Part shown: positions 38,027-47,382 of the stretch, in pieces
Numbering within the stretch: the stretch's first letter is position 1
Layout: the number at the start of each line of letters is the position of its first letter
NCBI GenBank assembly: GCA_910575705.1
Contig: CAJTFG010000001.1
Span: forward strand, 496,001-560,000
Length of the DNA: 64,000 bases
Reading direction: 5' to 3'
Origin: Erysipelotrichales bacterium
GTDB lineage: Bacteria > Bacillota_I > Bacilli_A > Erysipelotrichales > Erysipelotrichaceae
Program-made: the position numbers and the translations under genes
The notes under the pieces: generated by a model
Database searches by the model: none
The model's input: only the letters and a program-made list of their open reading frames with translations
What the model was told of the DNA's origin: nothing

Positions 38027-38515
38027 CATATTTCGATAAAAAAGAACCATATGCTAATGACGGAAGATGAATATGCAATATATGCATCAGAAAAAAAGTT
38101 TTCTATATGAATAGAGAATAAGACGAAATACTGGAAGAAATTGTAAATGATAAAAAATTTTTATTTTTGTTTCTAAAAGTTTTATATTTCTATTTTAGAT
38201 TATCTGTATATCTTTAAAAGTCGATGAATAAAGGGGTTGATCAAATCCCTTTTGTGCGTTAAAAAAAATGTGAAAAAAGTTCTTAAAAAATGTAAGTATT
38301 TTCAACTATACTTTCCTGAATTTTGATGTATAATGAGAGGTACAATGAAGTTGATGCTTATCAAAGCTATTAGCTCACTTGTTCACAACAGCAGATAGAA
38401 GTCGTTATCTGTTTCTACAAATATCATATCGTCAAATAAAAGCTATAAATGAATGTGCTATCTGCATTCATGGTTTTTATCTGCGATAAAATCGTACAGA
38501 AAGGAACTATTGCAT
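38027..38515. other. Intergenic region upstream of nrdD
   Basis: No gene is evident in this 489-base AT-rich stretch. AAAGGGGTTGATCAAATCCCTTTT (about 38234-38257) could terminate the two-component operon. A TATAAT is at 38329-38334 without a good -35. The leader holds small inverted repeats (CAGATA...TATCTG near 38393-38412, GAATG...CATTC near 38451-38469). I find no convincing NrdR box pair. Confidence 0.5.
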
Positions 38516-40861
38516 ATGATCACGAGCATTCAGAAACGAGATGGAAGAGAAATTCATTTTTCACCCGAAAAGATTACCAGAGCCATTTTTCTTGCGGCTT
38601 CTAAAGTAGCACAGGAAGAGAACACTAAAGCCGATTATGCGATTGCGGAAGAATTGACCGAGCAGGTCGTCGGCTATTTGAATACGTTATATCACGATAT
38701 AACACCGACCGTGGAACAGGTACAGGATGCCGTTGTTAAAGTATTGATTGAAAACGGACATGCAAAGACAAGTGAGGCATACATCTTGTATCGTGCGGAG
38801 CGAAGCAGAATTCGCAGTATGAAGACACGTTTGATGCAGAATATCGAGGAAATCACATTTGCGGATAGCAAAGATGCGGATGTAAAGCGTGAAAATGCGA
38901 ATATCGATGGAAATACAGCTATGGGAACGATGCTGCAGTATGGAAGTGCCGTATCTCGTGAATTTTGTAAATCGGTATTGATGACACCGCAGTTTGCGCA
39001 TTTGCATGATAATGGAGATATTCATATTCACGATATGGATTTTATGAATATGGGTACGCTGACATGCTGTCAGATCGATCTGGATCATTTATTTACCGGT
39101 GGGTTTTCCACAGGACATGGATTTTTAAGAGAACCGCAGGATATTACGAGCTATGCCGCATTGGCTGCGATCGCCATTCAAAGCAATCAGAATGATCAGC
39201 ATGGAGGACAGAGTATCCCGGCGTTTGATTTTTATCTTGCGAAAGGTGTCGCAAAGACATTCCGCAAAGAATATAGAAACAACATTAACCGTGCGTTGGA
39301 ATTGGAATTGGATACCGTATTGGATATAAAGGAAAAATTTGATGCGATAGAAAAGGAAACCGGTTTGATTGCTAAGATCGAAATCGAAGATGCGTTTGTA
39401 AAAGCGGTTCAGAAGATGTTGAAAGAAGACTATGGGATTTCTGAAGAAAAAGTACAGCGCATGACGAGCTTTGCATATCAAGAAGCGCTGAAGGACACGA
39501 AGAAAAAGACATTCCAAGCGATGGAAGGCTTTGTGCACAATCTGAATACGATGCATTCCCGCGCGGGAGCACAGGTGCCGTTTTCCAGCATCAACTTCGG
39601 TACGGATATGAGTCCGGAAGGAAGAATGATTTCCGAAAACCTGATGCTTGCACAGGAAGCCGGTTTAGGAAACGGAGAAACGCCGATCTTTCCGATTTTG
39701 ATCTTTAAGGTAAAGGAAGGCATCAACTACAATCCGGAAGATCCGAATTATGATTTATTTAAACTTGCGATGCGGGTATCCGCAAAACGGTTATTCCCGA
39801 ATTTTTCATTCTTGGATGCACCGTTTAACTTCCAATATTATAAGGAAGGACACCCGGAAACGGAAACGACTTATATGGGATGCCGTACACGTGTAATGGG
39901 CAATATCAACGGTCCGGAAATCGCGACAGGAAGAGGAAATAATTCCTTTACGTCTATAAATCTGCCTCGTTTGGGTATCAAACACGGTATGATTACCAAT
40001 GGTGAATTTAATGAATCGGCATTTTTCAATGAATTGGATGAAAAGATCGATTTAGTGATCCGTCAGCTTTTGGAACGTTTGGAGATTCAGGCGAAGAAGA
40101 AAGTGAAAAATTTCCCGTTCTTAATGGGACAAGGCGTATGGATGGGCAGCGATGGTATGGATTATGAGGAAACGTTGGAAGAACTCGTAAAACAAGGAAC
40201 GCTGACGATGGGCTTTATCGGTTTGGCAGAGTGCTTGAAGGCATTGATCGGAGAGCATCACGGAGAAAGCAAGCGTGCGCAGGAATTGGGTTTAAAGATC
40301 GTAAAACATATGCGTGATCGCATGGATGAAGCTACTAAGGAATATCGTCTGAACTTCTCTTTGATCGCGACACCGGCAGAAGGGTTGAGCGGAAGATTTA
40401 CCCGCATCGATCAGAAGCTGTATGGAAAGATCCCAGGCGTTACGGATCGCGAATATTATACGAATTCTTTCCATGTCCCTGTGTACTATCACATCACGGC
40501 ATTTAAGAAAATAGAAAAAGAAGCACCGTACCATGAATTTACCAACGGCGGACATATTTCTTATGTAGAAGTAGATGGTGATCCTAGCGATAACTTGGAA
40601 GCATTTGAATCCATCGTTCGCTGTATGAAAGAGCATGGTATCGGATATGGAAGCATCAATCATCCGGTTGACCGTGATCCGTGTTGCGGATACAGTGGCG
40701 TGATCGAAGGTCATGTATGTCCGAAATGCGGACGCGATGAGTCCAAGAGCGAATATAAGTTTGAAAAGATCCGCCGGATAACCGGTTATCTGGTAGGAAC
40801 GGTTGATCGTTTCAATAACGGCAAAGCTGCCGAAGAACGCGATCGTGTAAAGCATGGATAA
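38516..40861 (+). CDS. nrdD: Anaerobic ribonucleoside-triphosphate reductase
   Basis: From MITSIQKRDGREIHF this 781-residue class III reductase has an N-terminal ATP-cone (about 1-95) and the glycyl-radical enzyme barrel. Near the C-terminus is a zinc site (CCGYSGVIEGHVCPKCG), followed by the glycyl-radical motif RRITGYLVGTVDRFN. It makes dNTPs without oxygen. I chose ATG 38516 over an upstream in-frame codon because AAAGGAAC is suitably spaced. The end overlaps nrdG by 8 nt. Confidence 0.97.
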   Translation: MITSIQKRDGREIHFSPEKITRAIFLAASKVAQEENTKADYAIAEELTEQVVGYLNTLYHDITPTVEQVQDAVVKVLIENGHAKTSEAYILYRAERSRIRSMKTRLMQNIEEITFADSKDADVKRENANIDGNTAMGTMLQYGSAVSREFCKSVLMTPQFAHLHDNGDIHIHDMDFMNMGTLTCCQIDLDHLFTGGFSTGHGFLREPQDITSYAALAAIAIQSNQNDQHGGQSIPAFDFYLAKGVAKTFRKEYRNNINRALELELDTVLDIKEKFDAIEKETGLIAKIEIEDAFVKAVQKMLKEDYGISEEKVQRMTSFAYQEALKDTKKKTFQAMEGFVHNLNTMHSRAGAQVPFSSINFGTDMSPEGRMISENLMLAQEAGLGNGETPIFPILIFKVKEGINYNPEDPNYDLFKLAMRVSAKRLFPNFSFLDAPFNFQYYKEGHPETETTYMGCRTRVMGNINGPEIATGRGNNSFTSINLPRLGIKHGMITNGEFNESAFFNELDEKIDLVIRQLLERLEIQAKKKVKNFPFLMGQGVWMGSDGMDYEETLEELVKQGTLTMGFIGLAECLKALIGEHHGESKRAQELGLKIVKHMRDRMDEATKEYRLNFSLIATPAEGLSGRFTRIDQKLYGKIPGVTDREYYTNSFHVPVYYHITAFKKIEKEAPYHEFTNGGHISYVEVDGDPSDNLEAFESIVRCMKEHGIGYGSINHPVDRDPCCGYSGVIEGHVCPKCGRDESKSEYKFEKIRRITGYLVGTVDRFNNGKAAEERDRVKHG

Positions 40862-41378
40862 CATGATCCGGTTGGCATCTGCATTGCAGCAGGATTCTAT
40901 CGTCGACGGTCCCGGTATGCGCTGTGTCTTATGGACACAGGGCTGTCCGCATCACTGTCCCGGTTGTCATAATCCGCAGACACATGCGTTGGATGGCGGT
41001 ATGACGGTTTCCGTCGATGAGATCATCGCTCAAATGAAGAATATGAAACTGCAAAGCGGAATCACGTTTTCCGGAGGAGAACCGTTTCTGCAGGCTAAGG
41101 CGCTGGTTCATGTCGCAAAGGCTGCAAAACAGCTCCATTGGACATTATGGGCATATAGCGGATTTACGTTTGAAGAGATTTTAGAACATGAAGATATGCG
41201 AGAATTCCTCTCTTATCTTGATATTTTGGTAGACGGTAAGTTTCGAGAAGAGGAAAAGGATTATCGTCTGCGTTTTAAAGGGAGCCGCAATCAGAGGATC
41301 ATTGATGTTCCTTCTTCATTAGCACAACATAAGATCATTTTATCTGCCTATGATGACGGCAATCAGAATTTAGATTAA
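40854..41378 (+). CDS. nrdG: Anaerobic ribonucleotide reductase activating protein
   Basis: This 174-residue radical-SAM activase has the C-x3-C-x2-C cluster motif in GCPHHCPGCHNP and the SAM-binding GGE motif (FSGGEPFLQ). It installs the glycyl radical on NrdD. Overlap with nrdD implies coupled translation. The pair suggests an anaerobe or facultative anaerobe. Confidence 0.97.
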   Translation: MDNMIRLASALQQDSIVDGPGMRCVLWTQGCPHHCPGCHNPQTHALDGGMTVSVDEIIAQMKNMKLQSGITFSGGEPFLQAKALVHVAKAAKQLHWTLWAYSGFTFEEILEHEDMREFLSYLDILVDGKFREEEKDYRLRFKGSRNQRIIDVPSSLAQHKIILSAYDDGNQNLD

Positions 41379-41402
41379 AAGGGAACGAAAGTTCCTTTTA
41401 TA
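41378..41402 (+). terminator. Terminator of nrdDG
   Basis: AAAGGGAAC, loop GAAA, GTTCCTTTTAT directly follow the nrdG stop. Confidence 0.85.
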
Positions 41403-41403
41403 A

Positions 41404-41801
41404 TAAGCATATATAAAATTTTAAAGCAAATAGATCCTAATACAAAGTTTTATGAAGAGTTACAATCAATTTTTATAAAATATAATATAGTATTAACAAA
41501 AACAAGCTATACAATAAATGATGTAAAAGATTATTTGGAATTAACAAAACAAATAAATAAATTGAATGATTTTGATATGGAAATAAAGGACATTTTAGAT
41601 AGAATAGGGGAAAAACGATCTTATATTCGTAAATTAAAAAGTAAAGAAATAGAATTAAGAAAATTGGTTAAAGAAATTAATCAAGCAACTAAAAATATAA
41701 AAATAAATGAGACTAAATCTAAGTATAAGGTTTTTCCAGCAATAAAAAAATATAGTGAATTTACTGGAATTGATATGGCTTTTTTTCACGACATTAAGTA
41801 A
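41404..41801 (+). pseudogene. AT-rich gene remnant, possibly the 3' end of a relaxase gene
   Basis: An open frame without a start or ribosome site reads ISIYKILKQIDPNTKFYEE, continues as a lysine-rich coiled coil (LDRIGEKRSYIRKLKSKEIEL), and ends EFTGIDMAFFHDIK. Its codons are nearly all A/T-ending, unlike the neighbours. Such C-terminal coiled coils occur in mobilisation relaxases, but the assignment is a guess. It follows the nrdG terminator directly, so it looks like the stranded tail of an inserted element. Confidence 0.5.
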
Positions 41802-42203
41802 AAAGTGAATAGAAATTGGAAAGCCGCATATAAATATAATGTTACATGTTTACTTTGCTTTTTAAATATGGTAATATTGACATGTAATTAAATTCCGTTA
41901 AACGGGGGAAAGAGGAACTGAGGTTCCTTTTTTCTTTTATAGCTTTCAATATCACATGCAATGGACGTGGTAAGAAAAAGATTAAGGGTCATGAATTAAA
42001 AAGATTAAAAAATTATTATAATTTTAAATTATCATGTCTTTATTTCTTTATAAAACACATGAGTTTTTAATTAAAAAACCTATATTCTATCATTACTTAA
42101 AACTTGGTAAAAGAAGTAAATTCCTAATATTATTACTATGGAAAAAGAAATCTTTTACATGTGATTATTCTCACATATATGTAGGAATTACCGTCTGATT
42201 ACA
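41802..42203. other. AT-rich gene-free stretch
   Basis: This region is low in GC and contains no convincing gene. AAAGAGGAACTGAGGTTCC followed by six T (about 41908-41935) forms a terminator similar in sequence to the one after nrdG. A short fragment near 41950-42070 (C-N-G-R-G-K-K-K-I-K-G-H-E-L-K) may be another piece of the decayed element. Confidence 0.5.
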
Positions 42204-42232
42204 TTGACAAAAAGATATGGAAATACTATCAT
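42204..42232 (+). promoter_or_regulatory. Promoter of the NifU-like/GGGtGRT operon
   Basis: TTGACA (42204-42209), a 17-base spacer and TATCAT (42227-42232) form a strong vegetative promoter about 180 bases before the first gene. Confidence 0.75.
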
Positions 42233-42270
42233 ATATTTGTAGATAAAAGGGAGGAATCTGTTCTGTAATG

Positions 42271-42302
42271 CTGATAGTTCATGTATGGATATCAGTTTTT
42301 TT
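42271..42302 (+). promoter_or_regulatory. Possible transcription attenuator in the leader
   Basis: CTGATA, a 13-base loop and TATCAG followed by seven T lie between the promoter and the NifU-like start. Downstream, TATGGAA (about 42332) and TTCCATA (about 42370) could form an alternative long hairpin. This suggests leader-based control; I recognise no known riboswitch class. Confidence 0.45.
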
Positions 42303-42410
42303 AAGGAATGGGAAAGTCTTACATCTATAGCTTATGGAAGAAAGAATTCTTTAGTATCGCAGCATGCTTTTTCCATAAGGGTCGGAAGCAGTAATGAAAG
42401 GAGAAAACAA

Positions 42411-43103
42411 ATGATTTATTCAAAAGAAGTTGAAAACATGTGCACAGTGAAATGCGGTGCCAGTCATGGTTGTGCGCCTATTCCTGAAGAAGGAAAATGG
42501 GTGTATTCAAGAGAAATCAAAGATATTTCCGGTCTGACACATGGTATTGGTTGGTGTGCACCTCAGCAGGGGGCATGCAAGCTTACGCTGAATGTAAAGG
42601 AAGGAATTATCGAGGAAGCGCTGATTGAAACGATCGGATGCTCCGGTATGACACACTCTGCCGCTATGGCATCAGAAGCAATCGTCGGAAAAACGCTTCT
42701 GGAAGCAGTGAACACAGACCTTGTATGTGATGCTATCAATACGGCAATGCGTGAGTTGTTCTTACAGATCGTTTACGGACGTACGCAGTCTGCATTCTCT
42801 GAAGGAGGATTACCGGTGGGAGCCGGTTTGGAAGATCTGGGAAAAGGTACGCGTTCTCAGGTAGGTACCGTTTATTCAACAAAGGTAAAAGGTCCTCGTT
42901 ATCTTGATCTTGCGGAAGGATATATCCTGCAGATGGGTCTTGATGAAAATAATGAAATCATCGGTTATGAATATGTAAATATGGGTGTTTTCATGGATGC
43001 GGTAAAAAAAGGAACAAATCCGGAAGAAGCATTGAACAATGCTAAGAAAACATATGGTCGTTATGCGGATGCAGTGAAATATATCGACCCAAGACACGAA
43101 TAG
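42411..43103 (+). CDS. NifU-like iron-sulfur scaffold family protein
   Basis: At 230 residues from MIYSKEVENMCTVKCG this protein has a cysteine-bearing N-terminus (CTVKCGASHGC), WCAPQQGACK and IGCSGMTHSAAMASEAIVGK, the last matching the IscU/NifU fold around its cluster-binding Cys. It precedes the GGGtGRT gene by 11 nt, a pairing known from many anaerobes and of unknown function. AAAGGAG lies 7 nt before ATG 42411. The frame is open further upstream, without a ribosome site. Confidence 0.85.
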   Translation: MIYSKEVENMCTVKCGASHGCAPIPEEGKWVYSREIKDISGLTHGIGWCAPQQGACKLTLNVKEGIIEEALIETIGCSGMTHSAAMASEAIVGKTLLEAVNTDLVCDAINTAMRELFLQIVYGRTQSAFSEGGLPVGAGLEDLGKGTRSQVGTVYSTKVKGPRYLDLAEGYILQMGLDENNEIIGYEYVNMGVFMDAVKKGTNPEEALNNAKKTYGRYADAVKYIDPRHE

Positions 43104-43114
43104 GAGGAAAGATC

Positions 43115-44116
43115 ATGGCATTATTTGAAAGTTACGAAAGACGTATCGATACGATCAACAAAGTTTTGAATTCATATGGTATTTCTTCCTTAGAAGAAGC
43201 TAAAAAACTATGTGATGATTTAGGAGTAGATGTTGCTGGAATCGTCAAAGGAATTCAGCCGATCTGCTTTGAAAATGCCGGCTGGGCTTATACAGTCGGT
43301 GCTGCTATCGCAATTAAAAAAGGCGAAAAGACAGCGTATGAAGTTGCGAAATCTCTGGGAGAAGGATTGCAGAGCTTCTGTATCCCGGGATCTGTTGCCG
43401 ATGACCGCAAGGTAGGATTGGGTCACGGAAATCTTGCCGCAATGCTTTTATCTGATGAAACGAAATGTTTTGCGTTCCTTGCCGGACATGAAAGCTTTGC
43501 TGCTGCCGAAGGTGCTATCGGTATTGCACGTAATGCCAACAAAGCACGTAAAGAACCGTTGAGAGTTATCCTGAATGGTTTGGGAAAAGATGCTGCAAAG
43601 ATCATTTCTCGTATCAACGGTTTTACATATGTTGAAACACAGTTTGATTACTTTACAGGAGAATTGAAAGTATTATCTACGACGCCGTATTCTAATGGAG
43701 AGAGAGCTGCCGTTAACTGTTATGGTGTAGATGATGTTCGTGAAGGTGTAGCGGTTATGCATCATGAGGGTGTCGATGTTTCTATTACCGGAAACTCTAC
43801 GAACCCGACTCGTTTCCAGCATCCGGTTGCCGGAACTTATAAGAAAGAATGCATTGAACAGGGTAAGAAATACTTCTCTGTAGCATCCGGAGGCGGTACC
43901 GGACGTACTTTGCATCCGGATAATATGGCTGCGGGCCCTGCTTCTTATGGTATGACGGATACGATGGGACGTATGCATTCTGATGCACAGTTTGCCGGTT
44001 CTTCTTCAGTTCCTGCACATGTTGAGATGATGGGACTTATCGGTATGGGAAATAACCCGATGGTAGGTGCCAGTGTAGCGGTAGCAGTTGCTGTTGCGGA
44101 AGCAATGAATAAATAA
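43115..44116 (+). CDS. GGGtGRT protein
   Basis: The 333-residue protein contains the eponymous G-G-G-T-G-R-T (SVASGGGTGRTLHPDNMAAGP) about 265 residues in. Other glycine-rich stretches are VADDRKVGLGHGNLAAMLL and a C-terminal VGASVAVAVAVAEA. The family has no established activity; association with a NifU-like partner suggests an Fe-S or sulfur-related role. AGGAGGAAAGATC precedes the ATG. Confidence 0.88.
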   Translation: MALFESYERRIDTINKVLNSYGISSLEEAKKLCDDLGVDVAGIVKGIQPICFENAGWAYTVGAAIAIKKGEKTAYEVAKSLGEGLQSFCIPGSVADDRKVGLGHGNLAAMLLSDETKCFAFLAGHESFAAAEGAIGIARNANKARKEPLRVILNGLGKDAAKIISRINGFTYVETQFDYFTGELKVLSTTPYSNGERAAVNCYGVDDVREGVAVMHHEGVDVSITGNSTNPTRFQHPVAGTYKKECIEQGKKYFSVASGGGTGRTLHPDNMAAGPASYGMTDTMGRMHSDAQFAGSSSVPAHVEMMGLIGMGNNPMVGASVAVAVAVAEAMNK

Positions 44117-44131
44117 TACATAAAGTATAAG

Positions 44132-44164
44132 TAAAAAAAGACCATCTGATAATGGTCTTTTTCA
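44132..44164 (+). terminator. Terminator of the GGGtGRT operon
   Basis: AAAAAGACCAT, loop CTGATA, ATGGTCTTTTT. Cassette K begins four bases later on the other strand. Confidence 0.9.
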
Positions 44165-44167
44165 TTT

Positions 44168-44474
44168 CCTCTGTATGTTATATAGAACTGTGATGCTTAT
44201 CACAGTTATCTTAGATTATCAGAGCCGGACGCTGCGTATTTTGTTGTGTACTCGGGCCATCTTCCCAAGCTTCACCTATCGCATTGCCTCCCCGATGAAA
44301 TTTTGTTGTAGCAGGGGTGCTTCCTTGGTAAAAATGTGGCTTCATAAAATATGAAATACCGATCAAAGAATAATGAAAAGATGTATCACTGGAAGCACCT
44401 TTACATTCTCCAATGGAACCGGTACATGAGATTCCTGCCTTAGTGAGAATATGATGGCTGTAAGAAATCGTGCG
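44168..44474 (-). other. Silent variable cassette K
   Basis: The 87-codon frame reads RTISYSHHILTKAGISCTGS and ends NTQRPALII with TAA; upstream the frame is open through V-R-L-G-C-S-L-L-W. The hairpin at 44186-44207 has arms AACTGTGAT and ATCACAGTT (loop AAGC): relative to the common AACTATGAT/ATCATAGTT, an A-T pair is replaced by G-C, a true covariation. The outer arm CCTCTGTA is at 44168-44175. Confidence 0.87.
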
Positions 44475-44543
44475 CCATAGAAGCGAGCACCCTAACCTCA
44501 CCGCTTTAAACGGATCCCTGCCCTCATTTTTCTTTACCTTTTT

Positions 44544-44886
44544 CCTTTGTATCTTATATCGAATCATAATACTTATTATGATCTCTTAACATATACAGAG
44601 CCGGACGCTGATGTCGTGTTAAATCTGGTCGGTTTACACTGTTGCTGGGATAAGAAAGAATATAACCTGAACTACCGATATTCCATGCACCACTTCCGAC
44701 TTTTGGCACTGATGCAGGGTATATTGGAGTAGCTGTCCATATCTCTTCATATGGAACATTAGTCGTGATAATCCAAGAAAAAACAGGAAGAAGTGAACCG
44801 TTGCATTCAAGCGGTCCTGTTATACCAGACGATGAGCACTTATTATTTATAATGGGGATCTTGTGATTATAAACAGAAATCGTGCT
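44544..44886 (-). other. Silent variable cassette L
   Basis: This is the longest frame (110 codons): STISVYNHKIPIINNKC, then LECNGSLLPVFSW, EEIWTATPIYPA, GSGAWNIGSSGYILSYPSNS, and HQRPALYMLRDHNKYYDSI with TAA. It is homologous to cassette D. The hairpin at 44562-44583 has arms GATCATAAT and ATTATGATT (loop AAGT). The outer arms CTCTGTA and TACAAAG have one mismatch. Confidence 0.87.
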
Positions 44887-44967
44887 AACCTAACAGGTTT
44901 CCTCTTATGCATAAAATTCTACCTTCTTTCTTCTACTCTTCTCCTCACCATTTGAACGAATCCCTTT

Positions 44968-45253
44968 CCTCTGTATCTTATGTAGAATTATAATCCCTAT
45001 TATAATTACCTCATATATACAGAACCGGACGCTGCCATTTTTCTGTTCCGTATGCCATTCTGGCATCATAGGAGCCAATATAGGAAACAAAATCAACGGC
45101 TTGTCTTACTGCTATACTACGTGATGGAGATGCAGAAAAAGTGCCTTCGTATTCATCCGTAGTAAATTTATGAAATGCAAATGCGTGATCTACGGTACCG
45201 TTTAAAAGTTGCCCTACCACCGGGATCAGCTCGTTATGAACAGAAATCGTGCT
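44968..45253 (-). other. Silent variable cassette M
   Basis: The 80-codon frame reads STISVHNELIPVVGQLLNG, includes TDEYEGTFSASPSRS, and ends WQRPVLYI with TGA. It resembles cassette A. The hairpin at 44986-45007 is a perfect stem with changed bases on both sides (AATTATAAT and ATTATAATT, loop AGGG). The leader beyond 45253 contains the TTTTATGTGTAAGAGAAACC module (45292-45316). Confidence 0.87.
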
Positions 45254-45460
45254 TCCCATATAATGGGCCCCAATTCAATTCATTTAAACAAGGTTTCTCT
45301 TACACATAAAATTTCATCTTCATTTTCTTTCTCTTCCTTTTAAAAATTTTAACAGAAGAAAAGATAAAAGAACAGACTTGCTTCTTGATGTAGCGGAAGT
45401 TATCCTGTTATTAAAATGTATTTTGCGTTATAATCTAAAATAAGGAAAAGAGGGATATAT

Positions 45461-47371
45461 ATGAGTACAAAAGATATCATTTCCATTATACGAAAAGAGG
45501 TCAGCGCTAAGCGATTAATGCAAAGTGTAAAAGAAGTTTCCTGTTATCATCGCGTACAGGCAAGTCAGGGATATCGGGATGCTGCCATGCATTGTCGGGA
45601 ATATTTAAGATCTCTGGGTATACAGGCTGATATATTATCTTATGATGCCAACGGAAAAGACTTTGTCGGTCCTTATAAGCTATTTCAAGAGTGGAATATT
45701 GAAAAAGCATATTGCGATGTACTATATCCTATAGAAAAAAGGATTGCGGATTTTTCTTTGGAGCCGATTTCCGTTATTCAGAAAAGCTATCCATGTGATG
45801 TGGAAGCAGAAGTCGTATTGATGGATAAAGGAAGCGATCCGAAAGGATATGACGATATTGATTTTCATGGCAAGATCATTTTTATACATGAACATTTTAA
45901 AGAATATGCATGGGTTGTGCAGGAAAGAGGAGCGATCGGTTACATCAGTGACTTTTATCAGGAAGTACCGTTCATAAGAAATCGTGAAGAAATGCAGGAT
46001 TCTTTAAGTTATACCTCTTTTTGGTGGAAGCATACGGAAGAAGAAGTGAAGGCTTTTGGTTTTGTTTTATCACCGAGAGACGGCAAAGAATTATCTCTTC
46101 TTTGTGAACAGGTACGTAAGGATTATGCCGACCATCGCTGTGAATCCCCGTATATTCGTGTACATGCTGTTGTCAGATCAAAATTATTTGACGGACATTA
46201 TGATGTTGTGGAAGCAACGCTTCCGGGAAAGAGTGAAGATACGATTTTGATCATTGCTCATCTTTGTCATCCATGTGCCAGTGCGAATGACAACGCATCC
46301 GGTGTAAGCGGGGGAATGGAAATACTGCGATCTCTTCACACGCTTATCGAAAAGGGAAAGCTGGCTCCTTTGCAGCAGACGGTTAAATTGATTTTAGTGC
46401 CGGAGTTTACCGGAACATACGGTTATCTTTCCGATCATGATATCCGCAAGCTGAAAGCAGGCATCAATTTGGATATGATCGGCGGAAGGCAGACAGAAGG
46501 TTATGGACCGATTACCGTTACCCATCTTCCGCATGCCCTTCCTTCGTTTGTGGATCATGTAGCTTCCATGATCATGAAACAGGTTCAGATGGAAGATCAA
46601 AGCGTAGAGGATATGAAAATGAGCATGATACGTACAAGTGATCATTTATTTCAGTTAGGCAGTGATCATTCTGTATTGTGTGATCCTATGGTGGATATTC
46701 CTTGTATCATGCTGGGACAATGGCCGGATAAGAACTATCATACGAGTACGGATACATTAGATAAGATCGATCCTATCGTATTAAAGCTTTCGGCAGTGAC
46801 CGCGGCGGCATATGCATACGCTCTTGCTAATCATGCGATCGTAAAAGAACAGCTCCTTTTAGAAATGCGCATGCAGTATGTTCAGGAGATGAATCATATC
46901 GCAGATGGATATGTCAAACAGGATAGAAAAAATGCTTTTACAAGACTTTGCACATATTATCGGGAATCTTTAAAATCTTTTTATGACTATGAACAGCTTC
47001 CTGCAGAACCGACAGAGTTGGATCATTTCTCTGTGCTTTGTTCCATGTATCCTTGTGAGGAGCATCCTGTTTCTTATCCGTCTGCTTATGAACAAGTTCC
47101 CGTGCGTATGTTCTGTTTTCCGATATCGGATCTGGAAGATCATATGCTGCATGATAACGAGATGCAAACGGCATATCGTCAATTTCATAAGGAACATCCG
47201 ATCATGGCGGAAGACCATTGTACGATGCAGGCATTGTGTGATTACTATGTCGATGGGAAACGCACGATAGCGGAAATATATGAATGTGTAAAAGCGGAGA
47301 CCGGACATGGTATGCCGGAAGATATCCTTGCGTATATAACGATAATGCAAAAGATGAAACTGATGAGATAG
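45461..47371 (+). CDS. M28-family zinc aminopeptidase-like protein (DUF4910 type)
   Basis: This 636-residue protein carries the M28 co-catalytic zinc pattern: AHLCHPCASANDNASGV (His and bridging Asp), PEFTGTYGY (Glu), NLDMIGG (Asp) and YHTSTDTLDKI (His). The N-terminal region (CREYLRSLGIQADIL) and an inserted PA-like domain are typical of DUF4910 peptidases. No signal peptide is seen, so it acts in the cytoplasm. The last about 150 residues contain a winged-helix-like end (DYYVDGKRTIAEIYECVKAE). It is followed by methionine aminopeptidase at 11 nt. Confidence 0.87.
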   Translation: MSTKDIISIIRKEVSAKRLMQSVKEVSCYHRVQASQGYRDAAMHCREYLRSLGIQADILSYDANGKDFVGPYKLFQEWNIEKAYCDVLYPIEKRIADFSLEPISVIQKSYPCDVEAEVVLMDKGSDPKGYDDIDFHGKIIFIHEHFKEYAWVVQERGAIGYISDFYQEVPFIRNREEMQDSLSYTSFWWKHTEEEVKAFGFVLSPRDGKELSLLCEQVRKDYADHRCESPYIRVHAVVRSKLFDGHYDVVEATLPGKSEDTILIIAHLCHPCASANDNASGVSGGMEILRSLHTLIEKGKLAPLQQTVKLILVPEFTGTYGYLSDHDIRKLKAGINLDMIGGRQTEGYGPITVTHLPHALPSFVDHVASMIMKQVQMEDQSVEDMKMSMIRTSDHLFQLGSDHSVLCDPMVDIPCIMLGQWPDKNYHTSTDTLDKIDPIVLKLSAVTAAAYAYALANHAIVKEQLLLEMRMQYVQEMNHIADGYVKQDRKNAFTRLCTYYRESLKSFYDYEQLPAEPTELDHFSVLCSMYPCEEHPVSYPSAYEQVPVRMFCFPISDLEDHMLHDNEMQTAYRQFHKEHPIMAEDHCTMQALCDYYVDGKRTIAEIYECVKAETGHGMPEDILAYITIMQKMKLMR

Positions 47372-47382
47372 CGGAGGTTCTT

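Noticed and set aside
38340-38515. NrdR box or riboswitch upstream of nrdD
   Set aside because: Only short imperfect inverted repeats were found; no pair of NrdR 16-mers and no known riboswitch core could be identified.
44986-45007. Cassette hairpins as simple Rho-independent terminators
   Set aside because: They are AT-rich, lack a following T run, and are embedded in a second covarying outer stem with fixed spacing. Termination by them cannot be excluded, but it does not explain the architecture.
34087-45253. Ordinary integron cassette array
   Set aside because: No integron integrase is present, and the repeat ends do not carry the GTTRRRY core of attC sites; the spacing and loops are also different. 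Only a loose architectural analogy remains.
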